Source of the DNA: Dongia sedimenti
Lineage (GTDB): Bacteria > Pseudomonadota > Alphaproteobacteria > Dongiales > Dongiaceae
Assembly (NCBI GenBank): GCA_030715195.1
Contig: JAUYVI010000004.1
Coordinates: forward strand, 692,415 to 756,414
Direction: 5' to 3'
Length of the DNA stretch: 64,000 bases
A model generated the notes under the pieces. The model was not told the origin of the DNA. It did no database searches and saw only the letters and a list, made by a program, of their open reading frames with translations. Of the stretch, positions 25,348 to 36,214 are shown piece after piece. Each line of letters opens with the position of its first letter. Within the stretch, counting starts at the first letter, position 1. Position numbers and translations under genes: made by a program.

Positions 25348-26052
25348 CTAATAGCCGGAGCTGCCGCCGCTGCTGTTGTTGTGGCTGTCACCGCCCGTGG
25401 GCGCGGGGTTGCCGCTGCGACGGTGCTCTGGTGGATCGCTCGGGTCGCCGCTACCGCCCGGACCCGCGGACGGGTTGGAGCCGCTGAAGTCGCTGTTGCC
25501 GCCGTTGGCGAAAGTCCCGCCCTGACCCTCTGTGAGGCTGGTCTCGTTGTTGGTCACGTCGTTATGGGCATCGACGATGCCCTCGTTCACCGTCGCATCG
25601 GTGGTGCCGTCCGGGTGCACGTGAACGGTCACGTCGGTCCCGCGCAGGACCAGGGTGGCGGTCGGTGTCTTGATGGTGGTCTTGCCCTTCGGCATGCCGC
25701 CGGTGACGAAGCGCAAGGTACCGATCGAGATCCGGATCAGCGCATTGCCCTCGGCCTTCTCCGGATCGAACACGAACGCGTCGATCAACACCTTGGACCT
25801 GGCGCCCACGGACAGGGTGGAATCGTCGATGAAGCGGATCACCGCGGCGCTGTTATCGACGGTTTCCAATGCCTCTTGGAAGACCACTCCATCACCCTGG
25901 CGCTTGACCGTCTGGCCGCCTTGCGGCGGTTCGCCATAGACGGTGCGCTGCACCTTCTCAATCGCGCCGACATCCACCGTGTCGGCGATGGCAGCGCCCG
26001 CCAGAAGGCCGAGCCCTGCAAATCCGGCAACGAGTGCAGAATATTTGCCCAC
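25348..26052 (-). CDS. Secreted FecR-domain protein, paralogue 1
   Basis: A 234-residue protein with a signal peptide (about residues 1-23, ALVAGFAGLGLLAGAAIA). The FecR-like domain includes FIDDSTLSVGARSKVLIDAF, TLRFVTGGMPKG, TPTATLVLRGTDVTVHVHPD and an AHN/VTN segment. The last 45 residues are disordered: a DPPEHRRSG motif and a Gly/Ser/Asn tail ending SSGGSSGY. The GTG at 26052 with GGGGAG upstream fits the signal peptide. No FecI sigma factor or TonB receptor is adjacent, and there is no cytoplasmic anti-sigma domain, so it is not a classical FecR; a periplasmic or exported structural role is inferred. Confidence 0.82.
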   Translation of the reverse strand: MGKYSALVAGFAGLGLLAGAAIADTVDVGAIEKVQRTVYGEPPQGGQTVKRQGDGVVFQEALETVDNSAAVIRFIDDSTLSVGARSKVLIDAFVFDPEKAEGNALIRISIGTLRFVTGGMPKGKTTIKTPTATLVLRGTDVTVHVHPDGTTDATVNEGIVDAHNDVTNNETSLTEGQGGTFANGGNSDFSGSNPSAGPGGSGDPSDPPEHRRSGNPAPTGGDSHNNSSGGSSGY

Positions 26053-26145
26053 TGGATCGTCTCCCCGATCGGACCCAATGCCTAGCTTACGGACTCTCCG
26101 CACCCGGGTCCAGCACTGCGTGATACCTCCGCCGCGTGCCGCTCG

Positions 26146-26895
26146 TCAAAGGCAACCGCATCCCTCATCGCCATCATCGCCGTCATCGCCGCCGCTATAC
26201 CCGCCGCCGGCGGGCTCGGACGGTCCCGGCCGCGCGGTCTGAACCGAATCGCTGCGGCGGTGCTCGGGCGGATCATCGTTCTGTCGCTTGCCGGTACCGT
26301 CGTCGAGATCCGGATCCTCGTCGTTGTCAAAGCGGGTCGTGCCGCCCTCGCCGAGCGTCGCACCGTCGCCGGGCACCAGGTTGGTCACCTCGTTGGTGAC
26401 GGTGTTATGCGCTTCCACCTTGCCGTCATGGACCGTGGTATCCGTTGTGCCGTCCGGATGCACATGGACCACCACGTCGGTGCCCCGCAGGGTGAGCGTG
26501 GCGGTGGGCGTCCTGATCACGGTCTCGCCTTTGGGCATGTCGCCGGTCACCCATCGCAGCGTTCCGACCGAGATCTCGATCAGCGCATTGCCTTTCGCCT
26601 TCTTCGGGTCGAACACGAACGCGTCGATCTGGACCTTGGACTTGGCACCGAGGGTCAGCTTCGAATCGTCGATGAAGCGGACCAGCGCGCCGCTGTCCTC
26701 CAGCGTCTCCAGGGTCTCTTGGAAGGCCACGGCATCGCCCCTGTGCTTGGGCGTCTCGCGGCCTTGCGGCGGCACGCCGTAAACGTTCTGGCGGACCTCC
26801 GCCAGGGCGCCGACCTCCATCGTGTCGGCGGCCCCGGCGTGGACCAGCGAGAGCGCCGCCGCGGCGACTGCCGCGACCGTCATAATCTTCTTCAC
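26146..26895 (-). CDS. Secreted FecR-domain protein, paralogue 2
   Basis: A 249-residue close relative of paralogue 1, with signal peptide MKKIMTVAAVAAAALSLVHA. The shared FecR core contains FIDDSKLTLGAKSKVQIDAF, TLRWVTGDMPKGE and TLTLRGTDVVVHVHPDGTTD. The tail again has DPPEHRRSD but ends in an acidic, glycine-rich stretch with GGDDGDDGDEGCGCL, including two cysteines. It lies 93 bp upstream of paralogue 1 in the same direction. Core identity to paralogue 1 is high by eye, pointing to a recent tandem duplication. Confidence 0.82.
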   Translation of the reverse strand: MKKIMTVAAVAAAALSLVHAGAADTMEVGALAEVRQNVYGVPPQGRETPKHRGDAVAFQETLETLEDSGALVRFIDDSKLTLGAKSKVQIDAFVFDPKKAKGNALIEISVGTLRWVTGDMPKGETVIRTPTATLTLRGTDVVVHVHPDGTTDTTVHDGKVEAHNTVTNEVTNLVPGDGATLGEGGTTRFDNDEDPDLDDGTGKRQNDDPPEHRRSDSVQTARPGPSEPAGGGYSGGDDGDDGDEGCGCL

Positions 26896-27040
26896 TGCAT
26901 GACTCCCCAGTCAGGCCCCGGCCGTTGATCCGGCTCTGGGGCTTTGCGCGCCTCCGCGAAGAAGGCGCAACGCGATCTCGTGTTACCTCTTGCCCGGACC
27001 TCCGACGAGGGCGAAGGGCCGGTTACGCTGCGACTCGGCC

Positions 27041-27796
27041 TCAGCCCGGGTTGGTGCCGCCGCCGCTGCTGCTGCTTCCGCCAGTGCTGTTGCCGCTGTT
27101 GTTGCTCCGCGACGGCTGGCTGCGTTCGCTGCCGCGGCGCTGCTCGGGCGTGCCCTGGTTGCCGCTTTTCCCGGTGTTCTGCGCGAGACCGTCATCGACG
27201 GCCGGATCGCCGGTGTCATCCTCGTCGGTCGAGTTGATGCCGGTGCTGCTGATCTGGACGCTGTCGCCTTCCTCGACGACCGTGTCCTCTCCGGTCTGCT
27301 TGTTGTGGACGCTGACGCTCCCCTCGTCGACCACGAGCAGCGTGTTGCGGCCGTCGGTCAGCACCTTCACGTTGGTGCCGCGCAGCACCATGGTGGCGGT
27401 CGGCGTGTCGATCGTGGTCTGGCCCTTCGGCATCGCGCCGGTGACGTAGCGCAGCGCGCCGATGGGGATCGAGATCAGCGCCTTGCTGTTGTTGTCGCCC
27501 GGGGCATAGACGAACGAGTCGACCATGATCCTGCTGTTGGCGCCGAGGGTCAGCTTCGATCCGTCGTTGAACTTTACCAGCAACCCGCTCTTCTGCAGCG
27601 TCTCGAGGGTCTCCTGATAGACGACGCCGTCGCCGCGATGCTTGGCCTCGCGCGCCGCGGCGGGCGGCGTGCCGTAGGCGTCTTCCTTGACCACTTCGAC
27701 GTCGCCGACGGGCGTGGTCGACGCGGCGCCATAGGCGACCGCTATGGTGGTTGCGCCGAAGAGAATGGTGGCGATGGCGGTGTGGAGCGAACGCAT
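27041..27796 (-). CDS. Secreted FecR-domain protein, paralogue 3
   Basis: A 251-residue protein with a signal peptide (MRSLHTAIATILFGATTIAV). The core is more diverged: FNDGSKLTLGANSRIMVDSF, ALRYVTGAMPKGQTTIDTPT and VLRGTNVKVLTDGRNTLLVV. The tail keeps a TPEQRRGSE variant of the DPPEHRR motif and then a Ser/Asn/Gly stretch with STGGSSSSGGGTNPG. The ATG at 27796 is preferred to the TTG two codons upstream. A GTGA-N6-TCAC site lies about 80 bp upstream of the start. Confidence 0.82.
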   Translation of the reverse strand: MRSLHTAIATILFGATTIAVAYGAASTTPVGDVEVVKEDAYGTPPAAAREAKHRGDGVVYQETLETLQKSGLLVKFNDGSKLTLGANSRIMVDSFVYAPGDNNSKALISIPIGALRYVTGAMPKGQTTIDTPTATMVLRGTNVKVLTDGRNTLLVVDEGSVSVHNKQTGEDTVVEEGDSVQISSTGINSTDEDDTGDPAVDDGLAQNTGKSGNQGTPEQRRGSERSQPSRSNNSGNSTGGSSSSGGGTNPG

Positions 27797-27868
27797 GGTC
27801 AAATTCCCCAGGTATTTCTGCTTCCCGACGATGGCGGCTGACTTAGAGGGGCGCCGATCCAGCGTCGA

Positions 27869-27882
27869 GTGATCTTGGTCAC
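27869..27882. promoter_or_regulatory. CRP-type site upstream of FecR paralogue 3
   Basis: GTGA-TCTTGG-TCAC, followed by A, matches the central TGTGA-N6-TCACA palindrome bound by CRP-family regulators. It is in the gap between paralogues 3 and 4. The same arrangement of half-sites recurs at 28625, 29098, 45778 and 48622. Confidence 0.6.
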
Positions 27883-27883
27883 A

Positions 27884-27934
27884 ATCGGCTGCCGGGCACG
27901 AACAACAGGGTGTGTGTCGCGCCCGGCCTGGCCG
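27884..27934 (-). terminator. Stem-loop after FecR paralogue 4
   Basis: Arms GCCGGGC (27891-27897) and GCCCGGC (27921-27927) pair, and flanking AATCGGC / GCCGATT extend the stem with an internal mismatch. It lies just after the stop of paralogue 4, where a terminator is expected, but has no clear U-tract. Confidence 0.35.
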
Positions 27935-27942
27935 ATTCGGTG

Positions 27943-28521
27943 CTATTGCAGCGCCGCGGTGCTGGTGGTGATGCCGGTCGGCGTGATGTCCACGCTCTCA
28001 CCGGCGTTGTAGACCATCTGCTGGCCGGTGGTGCGGGAGCGCACGGTGACGCTGCCATTCTCGACCATGAGATGGGTGTTGCCGCGGTCATTGACCCCGA
28101 CGGAGATGTCGGCGCCGTTCAGCAGCATGGTCGCGGTCGGCGTGTAGATCGTGGTGTGATCCTTCGGCATGGCGCCGGTCACGTAGCGCATCGAGCCTTC
28201 CGGCAGCGAAACGATGGCGTTCGCCACCGACTGTTCCGGCTTGTAGACATAAGCGACGACGAAGGCCTTGCTGCCGGCGCCGAGCGCGAGCTTCGAGCCG
28301 TCGGTGAACTTCACCTTCATTGCGCCGGATGTCGAGGTCTCGAGCAGCTCGCGGTGCTGCACGACGTCACCCGCGTGCTTCTCCATGCGGGTCCGGCTGG
28401 GGGCGGTGCCGTAGGCGGTCTCCGCGACGGTCTCCACCACGCCGGCGTCACCGGCGAGTGCCGCGCTGCTGATGGCTGCCGTAAGAGCGGCCGCGACTGC
28501 GGCGATGATCTGGATACGCAT
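27943..28521 (-). CDS. Secreted FecR-domain protein, paralogue 4
   Basis: A 192-residue protein with signal peptide MRIQIIAAVAAALTAAISSA. It is the shortest paralogue: the FecR core (FTDGSKLALGAGSKAFVVAY, GSMRYVTGAMPKDHTTIYTP, TATMLLNGADISVGVNDRGN) is present, but the PEHRR motif and Gly/Ser tail are absent; it stops at TPTGITTSTAALQ. A GTGA-N6-TCAC site lies about 110 bp upstream. It could represent the ancestral form lacking the tail. No partner sigma factor is adjacent. Confidence 0.8.
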   Translation of the reverse strand: MRIQIIAAVAAALTAAISSAALAGDAGVVETVAETAYGTAPSRTRMEKHAGDVVQHRELLETSTSGAMKVKFTDGSKLALGAGSKAFVVAYVYKPEQSVANAIVSLPEGSMRYVTGAMPKDHTTIYTPTATMLLNGADISVGVNDRGNTHLMVENGSVTVRSRTTGQQMVYNAGESVDITPTGITTSTAALQ

Positions 28522-28624
28522 CGAGAGTCTCCCGGATAAGGTTAGTTTTCGACGAACGCGGCGAGTGATACGCGCCTCGACGGAATGGGTCGAGTGACGC
28601 GCCGCACATGTTCAACCAACCGGC

Positions 28625-28638
28625 GTGACGCCGATCAC
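28625..28638. promoter_or_regulatory. CRP-type site upstream of FecR paralogue 4
   Basis: GTGA-CGCCGA-TCAC, preceded by C and followed by A. Its centre lies about 110 bp from the start codon of paralogue 4, in the same relation as the sites before RTX genes 1 and 3. Confidence 0.6.
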
Positions 28639-28667
28639 AGGAGACCGAAAGCAACTGCGCGAGCGCC

Positions 28668-28700
28668 GGCGCGTCCGGTTCGCGATCGCGCGGACGCGCC
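28668..28700 (-). terminator. Stem-loop after the small Gly/Ser-tailed gene
   Basis: A 10-bp exact stem, GGCGCGTCCG (28668-28677) with CGGACGCGCC (28691-28700), lies just after the end of the 28715 gene. It lacks a U-tract, so termination is uncertain. Confidence 0.4.
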
Positions 28701-28714
28701 GCCGTCTCGCAAGC

Positions 28715-29038
28715 TCAGCCGCCGCTGCTGCCGCCGCCACCGCCGCCGCCGCCCGACGAGTCGGAGCTGCCGTCGCTGGATCCGGGTGACGCACCCGTGC
28801 TCCGGGCGCCGGCGGGGTGATCGTTGCGGCGGAACTCGACGCCGCTGTCTTTGCGGACATACGGCGCCGGTCGATGACCGACCGAAGGATCGCCGCTGGT
28901 GTCCACTGCGGTGTCGCCGGTGCCGATCTGCGCCGTCTCGGGGGTGTCGCCGGTCGTACCGGCCTGATCGGCGAGGGCCGAATAGGCCATGCTCAGCCCG
29001 ACGGCGGTGCTGAGCGCTATGAACATTCGATTATGCAA
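28715..29038 (-). CDS. Small secreted protein with Gly/Ser tail
   Basis: A 107-residue protein with a signal peptide (FIALSTAVGLSMAYSALA, cleaved before DQAG). The mature protein has no FecR core; it is Thr/Asp/Gly-rich (GTTGDTPETAQIGTGDTAVD). A basic stretch VEFRRNDHPAGARS follows, and the C-terminus is SSDSSGGGGGGGGSSGG. The TTG at 29038 is chosen because AAAGGAG lies nine bases upstream; the ATG at 29026 is too far away. It heads the row of FecR paralogues and shares their tail style and their CRP-type upstream site. Function unknown. Confidence 0.6.
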   Translation of the reverse strand: MHNRMFIALSTAVGLSMAYSALADQAGTTGDTPETAQIGTGDTAVDTSGDPSVGHRPAPYVRKDSGVEFRRNDHPAGARSTGASPGSSDGSSDSSGGGGGGGGSSGG

Positions 29039-29055
29039 GGTGTCGATCTCCTTTG

Positions 29056-29073
29056 ACGTGGAGATCTCCACGT
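29056..29073. promoter_or_regulatory. Perfect 18-bp palindrome in leader
   Basis: ACGTGGAGATCTCCACGT is an exact palindrome lying directly before the AAAGGAG ribosome site of the 28715 gene. It could be an operator between promoter and start or, as RNA, a hairpin next to the ribosome site. Confidence 0.5.
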
Positions 29074-29097
29074 AAAGGTACTCGACTCTATGCTGAA

Positions 29098-29111
29098 GTG
29101 ATCATTCTCAC
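29098..29111. promoter_or_regulatory. CRP-type site upstream of the 28715 gene
   Basis: GTGA-TCATTC-TCAC. It lies about 66 bp upstream of the TTG start of the small secreted gene and 6 bp from the end of the mutT-like gene. Confidence 0.55.
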
Positions 29112-29116
29112 CCGGG

Positions 29117-29530
29117 TCACAACAGGTCCTGCAGCATCGCCACCAGAGGCTTGTCGGCGGGCGGCATCGCATACTCGCCGAGCTTTGCCGGCCGCACCCA
29201 GGCGAGAGTCTGGCCCTCGCGTGGCCGCATCGCACCCTTCCAGCGCCGGCAGACATAGAGCGGCATCAGCAGATGGAACGACTCATAGCGATGGGAGGCG
29301 AACGTAAAAGGTGCGAGGCACGCTTCCGTCACGTCGATATCGATTTCTTCCTTGAGCTCGCGGATCAGGGCGGCTTCGGGACTCTCGCCGGGATGGATCT
29401 TGCCGCCCGGAAACTCCCACAGCCCTGCCATCGCCTTGCCCGCCGGCCGCTGCGCCAGAAGCACGCGGCCATCGGCATCGACCAAGGCGACGGCGACCAC
29501 GGTGAGGATCGGCAGGGCGGAATCGGCCAT
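29117..29530 (-). CDS. mutT: NUDIX hydrolase, MutT (8-oxo-dGTPase) type
   Basis: A 137-residue enzyme that hydrolyses 8-oxo-dGTP to the monophosphate and so prevents A:T to C:G mutations. The NUDIX box is GGKIHPGESPEAALIRELKEE (about residues 42-62), all key Glu and Arg residues being present. The N-terminal VVAVALVDADGRVLLAQRP is typical of MutT. It starts 2 bp after the GNAT gene stop. Being next to argJ is a common alphaproteobacterial arrangement. Confidence 0.93.
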   Translation of the reverse strand: MADSALPILTVVAVALVDADGRVLLAQRPAGKAMAGLWEFPGGKIHPGESPEAALIRELKEEIDIDVTEACLAPFTFASHRYESFHLLMPLYVCRRWKGAMRPREGQTLAWVRPAKLGEYAMPPADKPLVAMLQDLL

Positions 29531-29532
29531 GA

Positions 29533-30120
29533 TCAGACCACGGTCGCCTGGGCGGCGGCCCATTGCGCGCGCGTGAGCCTGCGGATGATCACCGGCAACG
29601 GATTGCCGCGGACGTCCGAAGGCCGCTCGCCGGCGGCGACGATGACGAAGCCGTTCTTCTCCATCACGCGGTGCGAGGCGTCGTTGGTCGGAACCGCCGC
29701 GCCCCAGATCTCCGGAAGACCGAGATCGAGGAAGGCGAAACGCACCAGGCGGCCGACCGCCTCGGTCGCATAGCCCTCGCCCCAATAGCGCTTGCCGAGC
29801 CAATAGCCGAACTCCAGCCCGGTTCCGGCTTCGGCGGGCTGCAGGCCGATGCAGCCGATCAGCCGCCGGTCGCTGTTGCGCTCGATCACGAAGGCGACTT
29901 CCTCTTCTGGAACGGTCTTGCCCGACCACGCGGCCCAGCGCTTCTGCTGGCTGGCGATGAACTCCTCCGCCATGCCGCGGTCATAGGGATACGGGATCGA
30001 GGTCGTGTAGCGCACCACGTCCCAGTCGTTGACCTGCTCGGCGATCGCCGGGGCGTCGGCCGTGTGGAGCGGCCGCAGGCGCAGCCGCTCGGTGGTCAGC
30101 TCAACTGCGATAGTCGGCAT
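29533..30120 (-). CDS. GNAT family N-acetyltransferase
   Basis: A 195-residue acetyltransferase of the RimJ/RimL-like group (TTERLRLRPLHTADAPAIAE at the N-terminus; acetyl-CoA binding region GYWLGKRYWGEGYATEAV; SHRVMEKNGFV near residue 155). The substrate is not predictable; ribosomal proteins or small amines are typical. The start overlaps the end of argJ by 20 bp and the stop is 2 bp before mutT, so the three form an operon with the parvulin gene upstream. Confidence 0.88.
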   Translation of the reverse strand: MPTIAVELTTERLRLRPLHTADAPAIAEQVNDWDVVRYTTSIPYPYDRGMAEEFIASQQKRWAAWSGKTVPEEEVAFVIERNSDRRLIGCIGLQPAEAGTGLEFGYWLGKRYWGEGYATEAVGRLVRFAFLDLGLPEIWGAAVPTNDASHRVMEKNGFVIVAAGERPSDVRGNPLPVIIRRLTRAQWAAAQATVV

Positions 30121-31333
30121 TGATCTCGATGTAGCGGTGGGTGAGGTCGCAGGTCCAGACCCGCGCCTTGCCCGTGCCGACTCCCACATCGACCTCGATC
30201 TTGATGTCGCGGCTCCTGATGTGCTTGGCGACCGGCGCTTCGTCGTAATCGGCGACGCGCTGGCCCTTGGCGGCGATCAGCACACCGCCGATCTTGATCG
30301 CAAGCTTGTCGCGCTCGGCCTTCTCGCCGGCCTTGCCGACCGCCATGACGATGCGGCCCCAATTGGCGTCCTCGCCGGCGATCGCGGTCTTCACCAGCGG
30401 CGAGTTGGCGATCGAGAGGCCGATGCGCCGCGCCGCGGCGGCACTGGCGGCGCCGGTAATGTCGATCGTCACCAGCTTCTCGGCGCCTTCGCCGTCCATC
30501 ACCACCTGGACCGCGAGATCGGTCAGCAGCGAATCGAGTGCCGCGCGGAACTCCTTCAGGATCGGATCGCCGGCGGATTTCGGCTTCGGATTCTTCGCCT
30601 CGCCCGTGGCCGCCAGCAGCAGCGTGTCGCTGGTCGAGGTGTCGCCATCGACGGTGATGCAGTTGAACGACTTGTCGGCGCTCTTCTGCAGCAAGGTCCG
30701 CAGGATGTCGGCCGGCAGCTTGGCGTCGGTGGCGACGAAGGCCAGCATGGTCGCCATGTCCGGCGCGATCATGCCGGAACCCTTGCAGATGCCGTTCAGC
30801 GTGACGGCGGTCCCGCCGATCGTCGCCGTGCGGGTGGCGAGTTTCGGAAAGGTATCTGTCGTCATGATCGCCGCGGCGGCATCGGCCCAGGCATCGGCCT
30901 TGAGCGAATCCTTGAGCGCGCCGAGATTGGCGGTGATCTTCTCGGCCGGCAGCGGCTCGCCGATGACGCCGGTCGAGGCGACGAAAATCTCGCCCTTCTT
31001 GCAGCCGAGGGTCTTTGCCGCGGCATCGACGCTCAGCTCCGCCGCCTGTTTGCCGAGCTTGCCGGTGAAGGCATTGGCATTGCCGGCATTGACCAGGATC
31101 GCCCGCGCCTTGCCGCCTTTCAGATGCTTGCGGCAGAGATCGACCGCGGCGGAGGGGGCGAGCGACTTGGTCAGCACGCCGGCGATGGTCGATCCGGGGC
31201 TGAGCTCCATCAGCATGACGTCGGGCCGTCCGCGATAGCGGATATTGCATTCGCGGATGGCAAGGCGGACACCGGCCAGCGCCGGCAGTTTCGGCGCATG
31301 GGTCGGCGCCAAGGGCGAAGCCTTCTGGCTCAT
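30101..31333 (-). CDS. argJ: Glutamate N-acetyltransferase / amino-acid acetyltransferase (ArgJ)
   Basis: A 410-residue Ntn-hydrolase of arginine synthesis that transfers acetyl from N-acetylornithine to glutamate. The motif GSGMIAPDMATMLAFVATDA carries the self-cleavage site before the Thr of TDA, giving alpha and beta chains. VDGDTSTSDT and VMDGEGAEKLVTIDITGA are other family marks; the C-terminus is the usual ...HRYIEINADYRS. It follows the parvulin gene by 58 bp. Confidence 0.95.
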   Translation of the reverse strand: MSQKASPLAPTHAPKLPALAGVRLAIRECNIRYRGRPDVMLMELSPGSTIAGVLTKSLAPSAAVDLCRKHLKGGKARAILVNAGNANAFTGKLGKQAAELSVDAAAKTLGCKKGEIFVASTGVIGEPLPAEKITANLGALKDSLKADAWADAAAAIMTTDTFPKLATRTATIGGTAVTLNGICKGSGMIAPDMATMLAFVATDAKLPADILRTLLQKSADKSFNCITVDGDTSTSDTLLLAATGEAKNPKPKSAGDPILKEFRAALDSLLTDLAVQVVMDGEGAEKLVTIDITGAASAAAARRIGLSIANSPLVKTAIAGEDANWGRIVMAVGKAGEKAERDKLAIKIGGVLIAAKGQRVADYDEAPVAKHIRSRDIKIEVDVGVGTGKARVWTCDLTHRYIEINADYRS

Positions 31334-31391
31334 CTCAATTCCCCCGAATGAGCATCCCTGATCGAGACCGAGCGACTTTCCGCCTGGCCGG

Positions 31392-32363
31392 TTACTGTGG
31401 CGCGCCGGTCGGAGCCAGCGGCAGCTTGTAATCTTCCTTGCTGTACTCGATCTTGGCGCCGCCGATCAGGCCCTGCACCTCCTGATGCACCGCTTCCTGG
31501 CTCAAGGCCTGGCGGATGTCGTCCTTGCGCGCCTCGAGCGGCGCCGGGGTCTGCATCCGGGAATCGGTGATCTTGATGATGTGCCAGCCGAACTGGCTCT
31601 TTACGGGAACCTTGCTGACATCGCCGCGCTGCATCGCGAAGGCCGCATCGGAGAACTCCTTCACCATGGTGTCCTTGGTGAACCAGTTGAGGTCGCCGCC
31701 TTGCTCGCCGCTGCCCTTGTCGATCGACTTTTCCTTGGCGAGGGTCGCGAAGTCGGCGCCGCCCTGGAGCTGCTTGATGATCTCCTTGGCCTCGTCCTCG
31801 GTCTTCACCAGGATGTGGCTGGCACGGATCTCGATCTGCGGCGGGTGCTCCTTCAAATCCTCGTCGTAGATCTTCTGGATCGCCTCGTCGTTGACCTTGG
31901 TCTCGATCACCTTCTGGATGTAAGCCCGGCTGATCGCCTCTTCCTCGGCCTGCTTGACCAGTTTCTTCACCTCGGGATCGTCGGCCAGACCCTGCTCGCG
32001 GCCCTTGGCCTCGACCAGCTGGATGCCGATCAGCCGGTTCAGCAGCTGCGGGAACAGCTTGTCGATCTGCGCCATGTATTGCGGCGGCAGGTCGGCGGCG
32101 GAATCGAGCACATCCTGGCGGGTGATCGGCTTGCCATTGACGGTCGCCACCACTTCCGCCGGGTCGGCCGGTGTCGGCGCGCCGTTCGCGCTCGGCGCCG
32201 GGGTTCCCGTCGGCGCGGCCTCGGCCGGCGCGGGGGTGGTGGTTTCGGTGTTGGTCGTGGCGTCCTGGGCACCCGCTGGGCCGCCGCTCAGAACGAATCC
32301 AGCGATCGAGGCGAAGGCAACGGCGCCGGCAAGCAGGGCGGCGCGAAACGACACATTTGGCAT
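31392..32363 (-). CDS. Periplasmic peptidyl-prolyl isomerase (parvulin, PpiC/SurA-like)
   Basis: A 323-residue secreted foldase. A signal peptide at about residues 1-32 (LLAGAVAFASIAGFVLSGGP) is followed by a Thr/Ala/Pro-rich linker to about residue 68. A SurA-like N-terminal helical region comes next, then the parvulin domain at about 170-270 (IRASHILVKTEDEAKEIIKQ, GGDLNWFTKDTMVKEFSDAA and FGWHIIKITDSR). It assists folding of exported proteins. Its position, divergent to secA across about 280 bp, fits a role in export. Confidence 0.92.
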   Translation of the reverse strand: MPNVSFRAALLAGAVAFASIAGFVLSGGPAGAQDATTNTETTTPAPAEAAPTGTPAPSANGAPTPADPAEVVATVNGKPITRQDVLDSAADLPPQYMAQIDKLFPQLLNRLIGIQLVEAKGREQGLADDPEVKKLVKQAEEEAISRAYIQKVIETKVNDEAIQKIYDEDLKEHPPQIEIRASHILVKTEDEAKEIIKQLQGGADFATLAKEKSIDKGSGEQGGDLNWFTKDTMVKEFSDAAFAMQRGDVSKVPVKSQFGWHIIKITDSRMQTPAPLEARKDDIRQALSQEAVHQEVQGLIGGAKIEYSKEDYKLPLAPTGAPQ

Positions 32364-32573
32364 TAGCCGGGATCTTTCCTGGTTCCGGGGTTCGCGGGTC
32401 CGGCCATCTCCTCAACTCCCGTCAGGCTTGAGGATTGGGTCGGAAGGCGGCGTTTCCCGCCGCAAACGGGCGGCATCATGCCGAACCGTCCCACCCGATA
32501 CAAGCGGAAACCCGGCCAAAGTATCCAAGAGAATCAATGCAAACCGATGAGATTCCCGTGACTTCGGATCACG

Positions 32574-32602
32574 TTGACAGTGGGGTCCGGGGGACATATC
32601 TG
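32574..32602 (+). promoter_or_regulatory. Predicted sigma-70 promoter of secA
   Basis: TTGACA (32574-32579) and TATCTG (32597-32602) are separated by exactly 17 bases. This is the best promoter noticed in the window. A transcript starting near 32609 leaves a 33-base leader before the ATG at 32642. Confidence 0.6.
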
Positions 32603-32641
32603 TTTGCCCAAGATAAGGCGGAAATTCAAAGGTTTCTGGAC

Positions 32642-35428
<2,787 letters not shown>

Positions 35429-35431
35429 GTT

Positions 35432-35869
35432 TCAGCCGAAGCCGAACCCGACGGCGCCGGTCAGGAACATGTTGACCGTCTTGTCGTCGGGGGCGAGCGG
35501 CAGGATCAGGCGCTCGTATTCCAGATGCCGGCCGTTCAGCTTGGTGAACGTCCATTTCCGGGCGACCGGCACGAGATCGCGGGCGGCGCGCTCGTATTCC
35601 TCGATATAGGCGGCGGTGATGTGGTCGAGATCGATCTCGTCCAGATACATGCCCAACAGCTTGTCGCCGTAGATCTGGCGGAACCCGTCGCCGACCAGCC
35701 GGTAGCGGATCCGCGTCCCGACCCGCTCCATCAGCATCACCCAGGGCAGGATATCGGTGATCTCCTCGGGCGCGATGTCCGCGCGGCTCGGCACCCGCCG
35801 CGCGCCCTTCTTCTGCGACCAGTAGGCGTAGAGCCGCCGCAACCGGTCGTCGGAAATTTCAAGCACCAT
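35432..35869 (-). CDS. PAS domain (PAS_5) protein
   Basis: A 145-residue stand-alone PAS protein. Features are LRRLYAYWSQKKGARRVPSR, ILPWVMLMERVGTRIRYRLV and LGMYLDEIDL. This form (PAS_5) is common in alphaproteobacteria, frequently in many copies, and usually has no output domain. It converges with secA with only 3 bp between. No partner kinase is near; a role in signalling is only inferred. Confidence 0.8.
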   Translation of the reverse strand: MVLEISDDRLRRLYAYWSQKKGARRVPSRADIAPEEITDILPWVMLMERVGTRIRYRLVGDGFRQIYGDKLLGMYLDEIDLDHITAAYIEEYERAARDLVPVARKWTFTKLNGRHLEYERLILPLAPDDKTVNMFLTGAVGFGFG

Positions 35870-36214
35870 TCCTTGTTCCCCCGCGCAGCATCATAGCCTT
35901 CGGGCCGCGCCGATGCAGCAGTTTCGCCCAACCGGCCATAGCCGCCTTGCCGCTGAGGCCTTTTCTGCAATTGACGTGGTCTGGCCGCTCTCTACGGCAA
36001 CCCGCGGAGATACCTTCGTATGATTGAGCCAGCCGAATGTTTCCGCTATCGCTATCGACAGCAAGGAACTCTCGGATCACGCTTGGATCGCCGCCGAGAA
36101 AGCACTTGCGATGCGATGCTTCGCATTACTATCATGATGCTAGTTACTGACGACCGCACAGCGCTGCGCCTGCCTGGCCGGTGCCTCCCCGCAACCCCCG
36201 TCCGCGGAGGGCCC
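35870..36214. other. Intergenic region, 345 bp
   Basis: No convincing gene was found in the gap between the divergent PAS and 2Fe-2S genes. It must contain both promoters. Small local repeats are visible: CGCTATCGCTATCG at 36046-36059 and a short GCGA-TGCT-TCGC hairpin at 36113-36124. GGAGGG lies just before the start of the 2Fe-2S gene. Confidence 0.5.

Noticed and set aside
25348..29038. FecI-FecR iron-signalling system
   Set aside because: No sigma factor, no TonB receptor, no cytoplasmic anti-sigma N-terminus, and signal peptides instead of a single inner anchor. The ECF sigma at 11326 is 14 kb away and has its own candidate partner.
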